64,000 nt of DNA, taken from assembly GCF_026210795.1 (NCBI RefSeq), contig NC_089431.1, forward strand, positions 3,906,001 to 3,970,000, in the 5' to 3' direction. The notes under the pieces are model-generated. The model searched no databases. It saw only the letters and a list, made by a program, of their open reading frames with translations, and was not told where the DNA came from. Positions 1 to 10,552 of this stretch are shown here, one piece after another. Each line of letters begins with the position of its first letter. The first letter of the stretch is position 1. The DNA is from Rhizophagus irregularis (Eukaryota > Glomeromycota > Glomeromycetes > Glomerales > Glomeraceae). The translations under genes and the position numbers were made by a program.

Positions 1-915
1 ACAAATTTATACGTCACTCCGTTATCATAGTAGATGACATAATGAGAAGTTGTCATAAATCTACTTCTAATTTTGATTAAAAATGTATCTAATAATATAT
101 TATTTAAATCAATCAATCAATTAATTTTCGCAGAAAAAAGCAGTTATAATTAAAAATAATGTTGACTTTAATCGAGCATGCATTTAGATTCTTTATTCAA
201 GTCTTTAGGTTCGTTGGCTTGGGCGCTTGGGCGCTTGGCTACTGAGCCAGAAAGAAATACGGCAAAAATTCATTACTTGTGACTATAAAATAAATTTACG
301 ATAAGATGATGTCGAATACTAAATGACAATTGGCTTAAACTATTTAGACCAAATTGTATCAATGAATAAGATCATTCACATTTTTCGAAAACAAACAAAC
401 TTTGATTATGTAAATCGATTACGTAATTTACTTTTGTAAAATCATCGATATTTTTTTTTTAAAAAAAATAAAAAATCCAAAATGAATTACAAGTTATTAG
501 TATGGGAGATTTCATCTACTAGCGTAATGGTCCATTTCCATCACTTGTTCCTAACGCATCTATTCCCTTAATATAAACTTAAAAGAGTATTGCTAATGCT
601 GGTACTGTGACCATAACCGCCGGTGAGCTTTAGCAATTTTCAACTTAAAAATTGTGTGAAACAACAAAAGAAAAGGTTATTAAGTTTAAACATAATTCCT
701 ATAAGATTGGTAGTCTTGATTGCACGTTTTTTGATAAGCTATTGTACTCTGTACATGCTTATTCGATATATTATATAATTTTTAAACCCATTATTTTATT
801 TACACAGCCGTCAAGATTTCTTTTACAATCATTCATATATAACTTTAGTAATATATTTGAAAAGGTAACATTTTATTTATTACGTAAAATTAAAAAAAAA
901 CACATAAAATAATTA

Positions 916-2395
916 TCACTTTATAATTTGAAAGACTTCAAATTCTTCTACAGAAAATGTATTTTCAGTGTTTCTGATTTGCTTTTCATAAGACCTTTTT
1001 TGACAATGACTACTATTATAAAAATTATATCCCCACATAACAAGGTCGTCATAAAAGTACGCACCACAATCACTCGCACTACATATGGCTTTACTTTCAT
1101 TCTTTACACGACTTAAAATATGTTTTTCAATATTATCACCATTTTCAAAAGAGAATATAAAACTATCCTTAGTAACACCAAAATTATTATTGGACTTCCA
1201 TTCAATCGGATTATATCCTCCCAGAATTTCGTTACTATTGTTCACTTTAATCACTGTCACAGTACGAGACTGTTTATCACAAATCTCATGGAATTTACTA
1301 GGTGTAAACCCATCACGAGATCCACGAAGTATTAATTTGAATTCATATGAAGCATTCAGTTTATCTGTAATGTCTAATTTATCAATCCATTTCGAGATTA
1401 GTTCAGCATGTTGAAATGTGATGATTTTTGAATCAACATTTTTTTGTTTATGAAAATTACGAGGTTTCGACTTATCAATAGGCTTGCTTTCAGGATGTAA
1501 GTTTAAAAATGTTTTCAATAAATCCACATATAATTCCTCAGGTAGAATTTCCCTATAAGGTATCACTGTATCTGAAATTTCTTTAGAAGTTAGATTATAG
1601 AATCTAATAAAAGGGATACAATGTTGTAAAGTACTTTTTAATACATTGAAATCATCCTTTGATAAACTTGCAGGATCTGAAGAAAGTTCCGGATTTTGAG
1701 TATGTCCCCATTTAAGAACATTTTCCCAAACTTGAGCCTCGCTCATTTGAAGATTGTCATTTTGAATGAGAGAAATCAAAATTTTTTCTGAAATTGAAGA
1801 GTAATTTGATGAGTTAAATATCTTTTCCGGTTCTTTGGATATTAAATCGGTACAATATTTTTGAAGTTCCAAGAAAGAATTATTTTCAAAACTCATTTGA
1901 TAAATAAAATCAAAATTTTGCTCAATCCAGTTTGCATTATTTTCAATCAAAGATAGCTGCAAAGTTTCAACTAATTCTTGAAGATTAAGTTCATTAGCGG
2001 CAAACAAGATTTTAATGATATCTGAAGTATCATAGTTTCCTATAGAAAGACTTCCTCCATAAATATATCTGAAATTATAAATTATAAAGTATTTAAGTAT
2101 TTATAAGATAAAATAATAATTAAATTCTTATTTCCTACCTTAAGATTGCTTGAAAAATATCCGGTGAAATATTTGGCAATTTAATATGTACTAAAATTCC
2201 ATCATTCTTCTTTTTATTTGTTGATAAAATTCTTCGCAAATAAGGAGAACGATAGTTTAAAATAACCATATGAGCTCGAAATATTTTTACATTAGGGTCA
2301 TTACCAACTTCAATTGTAATATCATAATATTCTTCATCGTTTAAAATTTCAAGTAAATTTTGTGATAATTTTGACAAAAATTTATTTTCACCCAT
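916..2395 (-). CDS. BTB-BACK-TLDc protein, tandem copy 1
   Basis: Two exons: 2395-2139 (257 nt) and 2068-916, with a 70-bp intron (GTAGGA...TTTCAG), give 469 aa. BTB/POZ covers about residues 18-95 (DEEYYDITIEVG, then FRAHMVILNYRSPYLRRIL). The intron splits the Arg codon just before YIYGG at residue 86. BACK follows at about 107-260 (AANELNLQELV, WENVLKWG, IPFIRFYNLTSKE) and TLDc at about 299-468 (LILRGSRDGF, GGYNPIEW, DSFIFSFEN, FEVFQIIK). BTB-BACK proteins usually act as CUL3 ubiquitin-ligase adaptors; TLDc domains are linked to oxidative-stress protection and V-ATPase binding. A combined role here is inference. The start at 2395 (MGENKF) was chosen because all paralogs begin there; an upstream in-frame ATG at 2443 only adds poly-Phe/Lys low-complexity sequence. 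Confidence 0.93.
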
Positions 2396-2470
2396 TATAA
2401 TTAATTTTTTCTTTTTTTTTATGAAAAAAAAAAAAAAGTTCACAAGGAGCTAATCTCGTGATTGGCAACC

Positions 2471-2507
2471 CTTAAATATTTATTTCTGAATCGGGAAAAC
2501 AAGAATT
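2471..2507 (-). promoter_or_regulatory. conserved upstream element of the 916-2395 gene
   Basis: On the + strand it reads CTTAAATATTTATTTCTGAA then TCGGGAAAACAAGAATT. It lies about 75-110 bp upstream of the start codon and recurs before seven paralogs. On the gene strand its inner end (AAATATTTAAGG) could serve as a TATA-like box. Whether it is a promoter or just shared descent is not settled by sequence. Confidence 0.55.
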
Positions 2508-3745
2508 GTAAATTATAATTCTGGTCGACAATTATATTACTATAGTTGGCAAAGAGAAATTAATATAATTCTTTGGTCTGGTGATTGTCAATAAACAATC
2601 GATACATTATTAAAGAGCTTTATTTGTTAATCTATCCACTCCACAAAATCCATGAAATTAATTTTATCCAATTTGGAGGTGAATCAATTCCTCCTGATAA
2701 ATCTCAAACCAAAGTTAAAAAAAAAATAATAATGAATTAATATAATCGAGAAAAGATCTCTCTTAATTAATGAAAATATAGCTAAAAGTTCTTGAGTAAT
2801 TTTAAAATTGCATTTATTACCTACAAATATTTAACTAGGAAAATATTAATTCGTATTTAATCCATCCATTCCTAGAATCTTCCGATCCGGTCATTCCGAT
2901 TATCCGAATAACGGATTATCCTCGGATATCCATCATGGCCGTCGTCCAATCCGTTAGTACCCATTTTCCGTATAAGAACTGGTTAAGTTGTTACTGCTTA
3001 ATCATAATTATGTAGTCATAATTTATTATGATTGTAGCGTAGAGATGCGATCCGGATAGCCGTAGATAATCCGTCACAAATTTATACGTCACTCTGTTTT
3101 CATGGTAGATGATATAATCATAAATCTACTTCTAAAAAATTTTGGTGAGATGAATAACTAATTTTGATTAAAAATGTATCTAATAAATATATTAATCAAT
3201 CAATTAATTAATTAATTTTCGCAAGAAGAAAATTATTTTAATTACAATCATACATATGAATACGAACATTCACATTTTTCGAAAAAAACCAGTAACAAAC
3301 AACTTGATCATGTAAATCGATTACGTAGTAAAATCATCAACATTTTTTTTTTTTAAAAAAAAAGAAAATCCAAAAAATGAATTACAAGTTCTTCGTATGA
3401 GAGATTTCATCTACTAGCGTAATGGTCCATTTCCATCACTTGATCCTAACGTATCTATTCCCTTTAATATAAACTTAAAGAAAATTTGTGTGAAAAAACA
3501 AAAGAAAAGGTTATTAAATTTAAACATATTTCCTATAGGATTGATGGTCTTGATCGTACGTTTTTTTGATAAGCTATTGTACTCTGTACATGCTTATCCG
3601 ATATATGATATAATTTTTAAACCCATTTTTTTATTTACACAGCCGTCAATATTTCTTTACAATCATTCATATATAACTTTAGTAATATATTTGAAAAAAG
3701 TAACATTTTATTTATTATATTTGCAAAACATAACAGTTAGAATAA

Positions 3746-5228
3746 TTACCATTTTTTGATTTGAAAGACTTCAAATTCTTCTACAGAAAATTTTTTTTCA
3801 GTGTTTCTGATTTGTTTTTCATAAGAACTTTTTTGACAATAACTATCATCATAAAAATTACATCCATACATAACAAGGTCGTTATCAAAGTACGCACCGC
3901 AATCACTTGCATAACATATAGCTCCATCTTCATTCTTTACACGACTTAAAATATGTTTTTCAATATTATCAACATTTTCAAAAGAGAATATAAAACTATC
4001 CTTGGTACTCTTGGTAAGATAATAATCATCATACCAATCAATAGGATTATACCCTCCAAGAATTTCGTTACTATTTTTCACTTTAATTACTGTCACGGTA
4101 CGAGACTGATTATCACAAATCTCATGGAATTTATTAGGATCAAACCCATCACGAGATCCACGAAATATTAATTTAAATTTATATGATGTATTCAAATTAT
4201 CTGTAATATCTAATTCATCAATCCATTTCGAGATTAAATCAGCATGTTGAGATGTAATGATTTTTGAATCAACATTTTTTTGTTTATGAAAATTACGAGG
4301 TTTCGACTTATCAATAGGCTTGCTGTCAGGATGTAAGTTTAAAAATGTTTTCAATAAATCCACATATAATTCCTCGGGTAAAATTTCCCTATAAGGTATC
4401 ACTGTATCTGAAATTTCTTTAGAAGTTAGATTATAGAATCTAATAAAAGGAATATAATGTTGTAAAGTACTTTTTAATACATTGAAATCATCCTTTGATA
4501 AACTTGCAGGATCTGAAGAAAGTTCGGGATTTTGCGTATGTCCCCATTTAAGAACATTTTCCCAAACTTGAACTTCGCTCATTTGAAGATTGTCATTTTG
4601 AATGAGAGAAATCAAAATTTTTTCTGAAATTGAAGAGTTAAATATCTTTTCTGGTTCTTTGGACATTAAATCGGTACAATATTTTTGAAGTTCCAAGAAA
4701 GAATTATTTTCAATACTCGTTTGATAAATAAAATCAAAATTTTGCTCAATCCAGTTTGCATTATTTTCAATCACAGATAGCTGCAAAGTTTCAACTAATT
4801 CTTGAAGATTAAGTTCATTAGCGGCAAACAAGATTTTAATGATATCTGAAGTATCATATTTTTCTATAGAAAGACTTCCTCCGTAAATATATCTGAAATT
4901 ATAAATTATAAAGTATTAAAGTATTTATAAAATAAAATAATAATAATAATAATTAAATTCTTGATTCCTACCTTAAGATTTCTTGAAAAGTATCCGGTGA
5001 AATATTTGGCAATTTAATATGTACCAAAGTTCCATCACTCTTCTTTTTATTTGTTGACAAAATTCTTCGCAAATAAGGAGAACGATAGTTTAAAATAACC
5101 ATATGAGCTCGAAATGTTCTTACATTAGGATCATTACCAACTTCAATTGTAATATCATAATATTCTTCATCGTTCAAAATTTCAAGTAAATTTTGTGATA
5201 ATTTTGACAAAAATTTATTATCACCCAT
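3746..5228 (-). CDS. BTB-BACK-TLDc protein, tandem copy 2
   Basis: Exons 5228-4972 (257 nt) and 4892-3746, intron 79 bp (GTAGGA...TTTCAG), 467 aa. It is the duplicate of the gene at 916-2395 and is nearly identical through BTB and BACK. It lacks four residues in BACK (IFNSSISEK against IFNSSNYSSISEK). Its TLDc domain has drifted more, notably around GGYNPIDWYDDYYL and the C-terminal CNFYDDSYCQKSSYEK stretch. The frame is open throughout. A ~205-bp insertion lies about 135 bp upstream of the start and could separate it from distal control sequence. Confidence 0.93.
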
Positions 5229-5315
5229 TATAACTAATTTTTTTAATTTTTTTCTTTTTCTTTTTTTTTATGAGAAAAAAAAAATTCACACAGAGATAAT
5301 CTTGTGATTGGTAAC

Positions 5316-5353
5316 CTTTAAATATTTATTTCTGAATCGGGAAAACAAGAATT
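5316..5353 (-). promoter_or_regulatory. conserved upstream element of the 3746-5228 gene
   Basis: Same core (CTTTAAATATTTATTTCTGA, ATCGGGAAAACAAGAATT) about 88-125 bp upstream of the start. The ~205-bp insertion begins about 10 bp beyond it. Confidence 0.55.
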
Positions 5354-5363
5354 ATAAATCATT

Positions 5364-5572
5364 TTCTGAGGACATTTACGGTTAGACTCTCTTCATGCAA
5401 GGTATGTCTGTCCGCACGCGTAATCCACCAATCATTTTTATTGTCGTGCTAACACGTTTTACTCCTTTTTTCGTTCGCTCCGTGTACGTTTAAATTTGCT
5501 TTGTTGTCTGTACTACTTACGATCCATCAGCGCTTCGGACATTCCAACGGTTTCCGTTCTCCTAGTTATAAT
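5364..5572. other. ~205-bp insertion unique to tandem unit 2
   Basis: Unit 1 and the other paralog upstream regions run directly from the AAGAATT element into TTATAATTCTGGTCG. Unit 2 has about 205 bp between them (TCTGAGGACATTTACGG ... CCGTTCTCCTAG). The inserted DNA is clearly richer in G and C than its surroundings (CCGCACGCGTAATCC, TTCGTTCGCTCCGTG). No open frame or clear terminal repeat is visible. Edges are uncertain by about 5 bp. Origin unknown. Confidence 0.6.
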
Positions 5573-5589
5573 TCTGGTCGACAATCATA

Positions 5590-7460
5590 TTAAATTACTA
5601 TAGTTGGCGAAGAGAAATTAATATAATTCTTTGATCCGGTGATTGTTAATAAAAGCACGATACAATCGATACATTCATTGTTAAGAAAAGAGCTTTGTTT
5701 ATTAATCTATCTGCTCCGCGAAATCCATGAAACTAATTTTATCCGATTTGAAAGTGAATTAATTCATTTTGATAAATCTAAAATAAAAGTAATAAAAAAT
5801 AATAATGAATTAATATAACCGAGAAAAGGGATCAAATTCTACTGTCATTGATATAATTAATATTTATTTACCGTTAACAATCATGCATGTATTACATTAC
5901 ACAGTATTCTCGCTCTCTTTGCTCTCTTTAATTAATAAGAAAAATATAGCTAGTAGTTCTTAATTCTAAATTGCATTTTTTTTTCCATGATATATATTTC
6001 AAAATGAAGACATTAATACATATTAACCTATTAAATTTCCATCCATTCCTAGAATCTTTAAAATTGTTGTTTTTGTTATAAAATGTAATAGCCGCCATCC
6101 AATTTGTTAGTATCCATTCTCCACGGTATCCAGATATCCATAAAAAAAACTGGATGAAAGGTAAACGGATTGGAATATTAATATTTTACCTAATAATAAT
6201 ATTTCAAAGGAAATTTCATATCTGTTTCTTTAATAAACAAAATTTTGTAACTAAACCTTTTAATAATAAATGCTAAAAATTTCTAATTTTCTGTCTCAGA
6301 GTCTCAGAGCAAATTAAAAGAAAAGCGATGACTCTATATTGAAAATCCCAAAAATGATAAGTAGCCTTAAAACAAAAAACCTCGCAATAAAATAAATGCA
6401 CTGTATTTTAAACAATTTATATACTGAGAAAAATAAAATTTTTTCAATGAGTAATTGGGAAATGGATTTTTATATAAAAAAAACTAAAATTATACCATGA
6501 ATATCTGCAAAAAACACGCTATAATCGTTACTTGTTCTTAAAATCACAAACTTTAGTTGAATAAGTTTTAAACAATACATAATAATTTAGTCCAAAACTC
6601 AAAGAAACAAGAATAAACAAGTGTTAAAGCATAATTGCTAGAGACAAAACACTTTGTATTTGTCATATTTTAAAAAAGTTTTTTTTTTTATTGTACTATT
6701 ATACGTTATTAAGAAAATAATGGTAATAAAAAATATTTAATATAAAAAAAATGTGTAAAAAAAAGAGTATAAAAGAAAAGGCCAAATGAAAGAGTAGCGT
6801 AAGAAAGAGCGAGCGTTTATTTCACAAATATGATGGTAAATAGTAAACAAATGAGACGTTCTTAACGTACAGTGGGTTGCCAAAAGTGACCAACCGCTTA
6901 AAAATTAATACAAATCAGTTATTTTCATTAAACAATTTTATTTTAAAGTATTTTTTTTATAAATATTAATTTTTAACGTAAAAAATAAAAATTTGACCTT
7001 TTAATCAGAGCAGCTAGAGCAAAATAGATGTCAAAAATCGATTCTTCAACTAAAAATTAGCTTAAGCCTATTTTAGCCAAAAAAAAACTATAATATCTCC
7101 TTTAAAAAAAAAATATTACAAACTGTAGCTCCGTAATGGTTCTTTATAATTAAAAATGAATCTGGCCAAATCATTATCATTCAGGCCGGGTCGTCGGGAC
7201 TCGGGACTTTACGATACTTATATATCAACATTAAATTTTTGTGTAACTCAAAATATCTTGTTTCCTTTATTTATTTGGTTTTTTTTTAAAAAAAAGATGA
7301 AATCAATAAATCATTTGATGATTAAAATCTAGTCCCGTATCTATTTTTTTTATCCCATTTAATAATGAAAATATATGTAATTTCAAATATTCTGAAAAAT
7401 ATTATAAAAAGTTTATATCGGTATTATTATTATTTAATCTTGTGGAAACAAGAAATGCTT
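5590..7460. other. AT-rich intergenic DNA
   Basis: The first ~580 bp is the distal part of tandem unit 2. The rest is AT-rich with A and T runs and no supported gene. A short purine-rich stretch (AAAGAGTATAAAAGAAAAGG) is at about 6765-6810. Confidence 0.6.
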
Positions 7461-7841
7461 CTATATATAATTACTACTTGACGTATCAATAGGTATGTAT
7501 GTTATTCTTTCACATTTCCTGCGCTGAGATTGATGTGTAATCCTGAAAATAATATTTGTTGTTAAACAATATCTACATCTTGTGTAATTTATATAACAAT
7601 GTAAACCCCATCTTTGACAATCGGGTTTAAATTCTAACACTTTATTTACTATGGTGGGATGCTGCTGAAAGATGTATCGACTGTATCGTGTGTGATAAAG
7701 AATTGGAATGGGTACTTTAGTCAACACTGATTCTATCCATCCAGAAGATATTAAAAAACAAGAACATAACGTAAGTTTAATATTATATTTCGAAATTATC
7801 ATAAATTTTCCGCCATAAATTACAGTTTTTTTCGCGATCAT
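7461..7841 (-). CDS. unrecognised 126-codon open frame
   Basis: An open frame starting MIAKKTVIYGG in a patch with more G and C than its surroundings. It contains several Cys and Arg residues near the end (CQRWGLHCY, CRYCL, SQRRKCERITYIPID) but no domain I recognise. The opposite strand also has a GTAAGT/TTACAG pair (7771-7825), but joining it gives only short frames. It may be a gene fragment or chance. Confidence 0.2.
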   Translation of the reverse strand: MIAKKTVIYGGKFMIISKYNIKLTLCSCFLISSGWIESVLTKVPIPILYHTRYSRYIFQQHPTIVNKVLEFKPDCQRWGLHCYINYTRCRYCLTTNIIFRITHQSQRRKCERITYIPIDTSSSNYI

Positions 7842-8296
7842 CTTACTATTGGAGGTATCGTACGTAGTAAAGAATATTTTGATGGAATTATTTGTTTAAA
7901 ATACCATTTTTGTATATTTGACGTACTAAGTTCCACATTTTTAATCGCTTCACTTTTGTTATTTGTACTTATTTGTATAACTAAGTAATATTAACAAAGA
8001 TTATGAAAATTGTAATCCGTTGGTTAAGGGGGTTTGGTATTATTTATAAAGCAATTTGTTTAGATGTTAACTCTTAATATGATGATTTTCTAAGCATTAG
8101 AGAAAAAAATAAAACCGTGGCTATAATTAAACTCACAAAACATAAGCAAATATTTTTTAAGTGAGGTAAATAAAGTTATCACTTTTCCTTTACTTTGATA
8201 ATATTACATGTTTTTATTGATCTTAGTATACCTGATACGTTTTTTTTAGTTAAAACCACTTTATTAATGTTATAATAAATTCAATCATATAATTAG
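7842..8296. other. AT-rich intergenic DNA
   Basis: No supported gene. The segment leads into the kinase fragment that starts near 8297. Confidence 0.5.
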
Positions 8297-8425
8297 ATAT
8301 TATGGTATTACAGGAGATCCTGAAACGAAGAAGCATCAGGTGGTGATTTACATGATTATTTACAAAAAATTTCGTTACTTGGAATAAAAAACTTTTTATC
8401 TATGGCAGTTCAGCTGGGTAAATAT
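8297..8425 (+). pseudogene. protein kinase fragment
   Basis: Translation in shifting frames gives YYGITGDPETKK, then EASGGDLHDYLQK, then TWNKKLF or SMAVQLG. These match the order of motifs in the kinases of this window: FYGFTQDPNN / NYFGITQDP, then GDLTHYI, then ISWGTKL. That is the hinge region and helix D of a TKL-like kinase. At least two frame changes occur within 130 bp, and neither the glycine loop nor the HRD loop is present nearby. It is a short dead fragment, just before a hAT element. Confidence 0.7.
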
Positions 8426-8516
8426 ACAATTTTGCAAAATACAGTATAGTTATTTAATTTACACAGCAGAAATACATTGTTAGAAACTGAATCATCTGGA
8501 AAGTGAAAGATCGGAG

Positions 8517-8524
8517 ATTTAGAC
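8517..8524. repeat. 8-bp target site duplication, left
   Basis: ATTTAGAC directly before the element end TAGTGCTTCGACCCGG; repeated after the right end at 9634-9641. Confidence 0.9.
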
Positions 8525-9633
8525 TAGTGCTTCGACCCGGATGAAAACCGTCATCCGGATTACACAAAAAAAAAATCCGGATTATATCCGGATTGACCCG
8601 GATTTTGAATCCGGATCAGATAATCCGGATAGAAACCGGAAACCGGATTGGATTTACAAATGATCGGCAATAATTCTGGCCAGAATTCATAACGCCGGCC
8701 AGAATTACAAATTGTGTAACATTAAATTTTCATGCCACTATGCTTAGCCGATAAAAAATTTTTTGCCCGGTGGCTAAACTATTTTCCCGGTGTCACGTGA
8801 TGTTAATTTCGGCCAGAATTACAAATTTGGCCAAAATTATCCAAGACCACGAAATTTACATAATTCCAATTTCATTAAATACTTTTCTTTAAAACAATTT
8901 CATATTATTTCAGCATTGTCTCAGACTATTGTTTAACATTTCTTTGTAAATTAACTAATTATGAAATTTTAAACAAGATATTTTTATATACAGCTAAAGA
9001 TTACTATAAATAGATGTGTTGGGTTAGTAAGGCAATTTTTTAAGGATTTGTTTCTTCTTTCAAAAATTAAAGAATCATTTGAATCAAATTATATAACACT
9101 AGTTTTAATTTTTAAAAAAAGTTGTTATAATTATATAAATTTATAATATTGAACAATTTTTCATTTAAAATAATAATTATTATTTTGTTATAACAAAAAT
9201 AATATAAAGTTTTTTTTTCTTTTGAACATTTGAATGTGAAATCTAAAATTATTTGTTATTTGTTAATGTATAAATTTGAATAAACAAATCTGATACAAAC
9301 TTCAATAAATAAATTATAATTGAAAAATCTTCTTAAACTTACTGTATTAAAAAGTTTAATATAACAAATATAAATTTAATAAATTTTAATAAAAAAATTG
9401 GTATTAGGCGCAAAAATAATTAGCCATAATATCATTTAGATATAGATCTTTATGGATCAGCAAAATTATTATTATTAATAAAAAAAAATAATAAAAATTT
9501 CATCCGGATTCCGGGTCAAACCGGATATTTTTCATCCGGTTTATAATCCGGATGAAAACCGTGAAAATCCGGATATCCGAAAAAAAAAAATCCGGATCAA
9601 TCCGGATTGATCCGGATACGGGTCGAGGCACTA
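8525..9633. mobile_element. non-autonomous hAT-type transposon (1109 bp)
   Basis: Terminal inverted repeats are TAGTGCTTCGACCCGGAT on the left and ATACGGGTCGAGGCACTA on the right, matching at 16 of 18 positions. A perfect 8-bp duplication flanks it. An end of the TAGTG type and an 8-bp duplication are the hallmarks of the hAT superfamily. Both subterminal regions (8525-8660 and 9495-9625) are packed with CCGGAT/ATCCGG motifs in both orientations, as expected of transposase-binding subterminal repeats. The interior is AT-rich with no transposase frame, so it would depend on a transposase supplied elsewhere. A hAT transposase relic exists at 62723-63870, but a link is not shown. Confidence 0.93.
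8660..8850. repeat. GGCCAGAATTA-type repeat nested in the hAT element
   Basis: Several copies of TTCTGGCCAGAATT, CGGCCAGAATTACAAATT and TTTGGCCAAAATTATCC lie within about 190 bp in both orientations, separated by less AT-rich DNA (TTGCCCGGTGGCTAAAC). Similar GGCCAGAATTA words occur at 13180-13260, 51930 and 57150. This suggests a separate small dispersed repeat inserted in the hAT interior. Confidence 0.5.
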
Positions 9634-9641
9634 ATTTAGAC
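9634..9641. repeat. 8-bp target site duplication, right
   Basis: ATTTAGAC directly after GGTCGAGGCACTA; identical to 8517-8524. Confidence 0.9.
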
Positions 9642-10054
9642 AACCCGTAAAAAGTACTTCGTTAATAATGAAATTTAGAATCATTATTTTTAGTATATAT
9701 CTCAAAAGAATACGAGTTTGACATAAATAATATTTAAAATATTTAGCATTTAAACATGTCATCGGATCAAAACTCAGATCTTCCGTGTTATATTAATAAT
9801 GGAGATGGGCGTTATGATATTTTTTTTTTATTTTTTTTTGTTAATTTACAATCCCTACCCTTTTTAGTAAAACGTCCTATTAAAGACAAACAATGAGATT
9901 AATTTATTTGTTTATTAAAATAACAATGGAGAAATATGGGGGATAATATACCTAAAGAGATACTAGAAGGTTTGGGTCTATAAACGAATTAGAAAATTAT
10001 TTCAACGTGCGATCATATTATATAGAAGGTAAGGGTTTACGTACCGTGCACGTT

Positions 10055-10290
10055 ACAAGAAGGACAGTAAGTTCATAAGAGAATATGCCAGTTATGTAAG
10101 CAGGTTACGACAAGAAGAGAATCCAGATGAATATGTAAGAAATACCGCCGTGATGTTATTTCTAAATGAGGATGCATATAACATTAGATACAGAAAATGG
10201 TATACTAATAAAAAAACCCTTCTCAAGAGTGTTGAAAATTTATACAAATTATACTACGAGTTATCGATAATGACATTAGTAAGGCTATAG
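10055..10290 (+). pseudogene. unrecognised protein fragment
   Basis: About 80 codons are open from RARYKKDSKFIREYAS through RLRQEENPDEYVRNTAVMLF and RYRKWYTNKKTLLKS to a TAG near 10290. A second frame then continues with DISKAIEDAIKAKFLTHVIS to about 10370. The amino-acid mix is like real protein rather than AT-rich noise. There is no start codon in frame (a stop lies just upstream), so it is probably an exon or relic. No family recognised. Confidence 0.4.
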
Positions 10291-10552
10291 AGGACGCGAT
10301 CAAAGCCAAGTTTCTCACTCACGTGATATCCTATCATTCTCTATTGCTCCGATCCAATTTAAATCCGGAGTAGCGATCAACAGCTCGGAATATTTTTGCA
10401 ACACGGTGCAGGAACAGTGTAACAATTGATTTCCTCACATATAGTACCACTTTGGTATTTTTTTTTTCCGCAAATAAAATTTTTTCACTCTTGTCCTCAC
10501 GTACGTTAGTTTAGCCAATAAAATTTCACAAAAAATTCTATTTAAACCGAAA

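Larger units (their letters stand above)
1..3077. repeat. tandem segmental duplication, unit 1
   Basis: The opening of the window (ACAAATTTATACGTCACTC...) recurs at 3078, and many blocks match in order: the flank at about 420-560 matches 3316-3466, the TLDc gene at 916-2395 matches 3746-5228, and the downstream GTCGACAATTATATT block matches 5578 onward. Unit 1 holds about 190 bp near 150-360 (including a short GCTTGGGCGCTTGG repeat) that unit 2 lacks. The unit is about 3.05 kb. Confidence 0.85.
3078..6170. repeat. tandem segmental duplication, unit 2
   Basis: Second copy of the unit starting at position 1, with the same order of flank, TLDc gene and upstream region. It differs by the missing ~190 bp block and by an extra ~205 bp segment at about 5364-5572. 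The right edge is soft because similarity fades in AT-rich sequence near 6100-6170. Confidence 0.8.

Noticed and set aside
652-912. 86-codon + strand frame, with a partner at 3490-3759
   Set aside because: The two copies lie in duplicated 3' flanks, but the frame is not preserved between them after the shared LFTQPS block, so it is not under coding constraint.
928-1414. + strand frames antisense to the TLDc genes (also near 3761, 14052, 15973, 18249, 23988, 32201)
   Set aside because: They are shadows of the conserved TLDc coding sequence on the minus strand.
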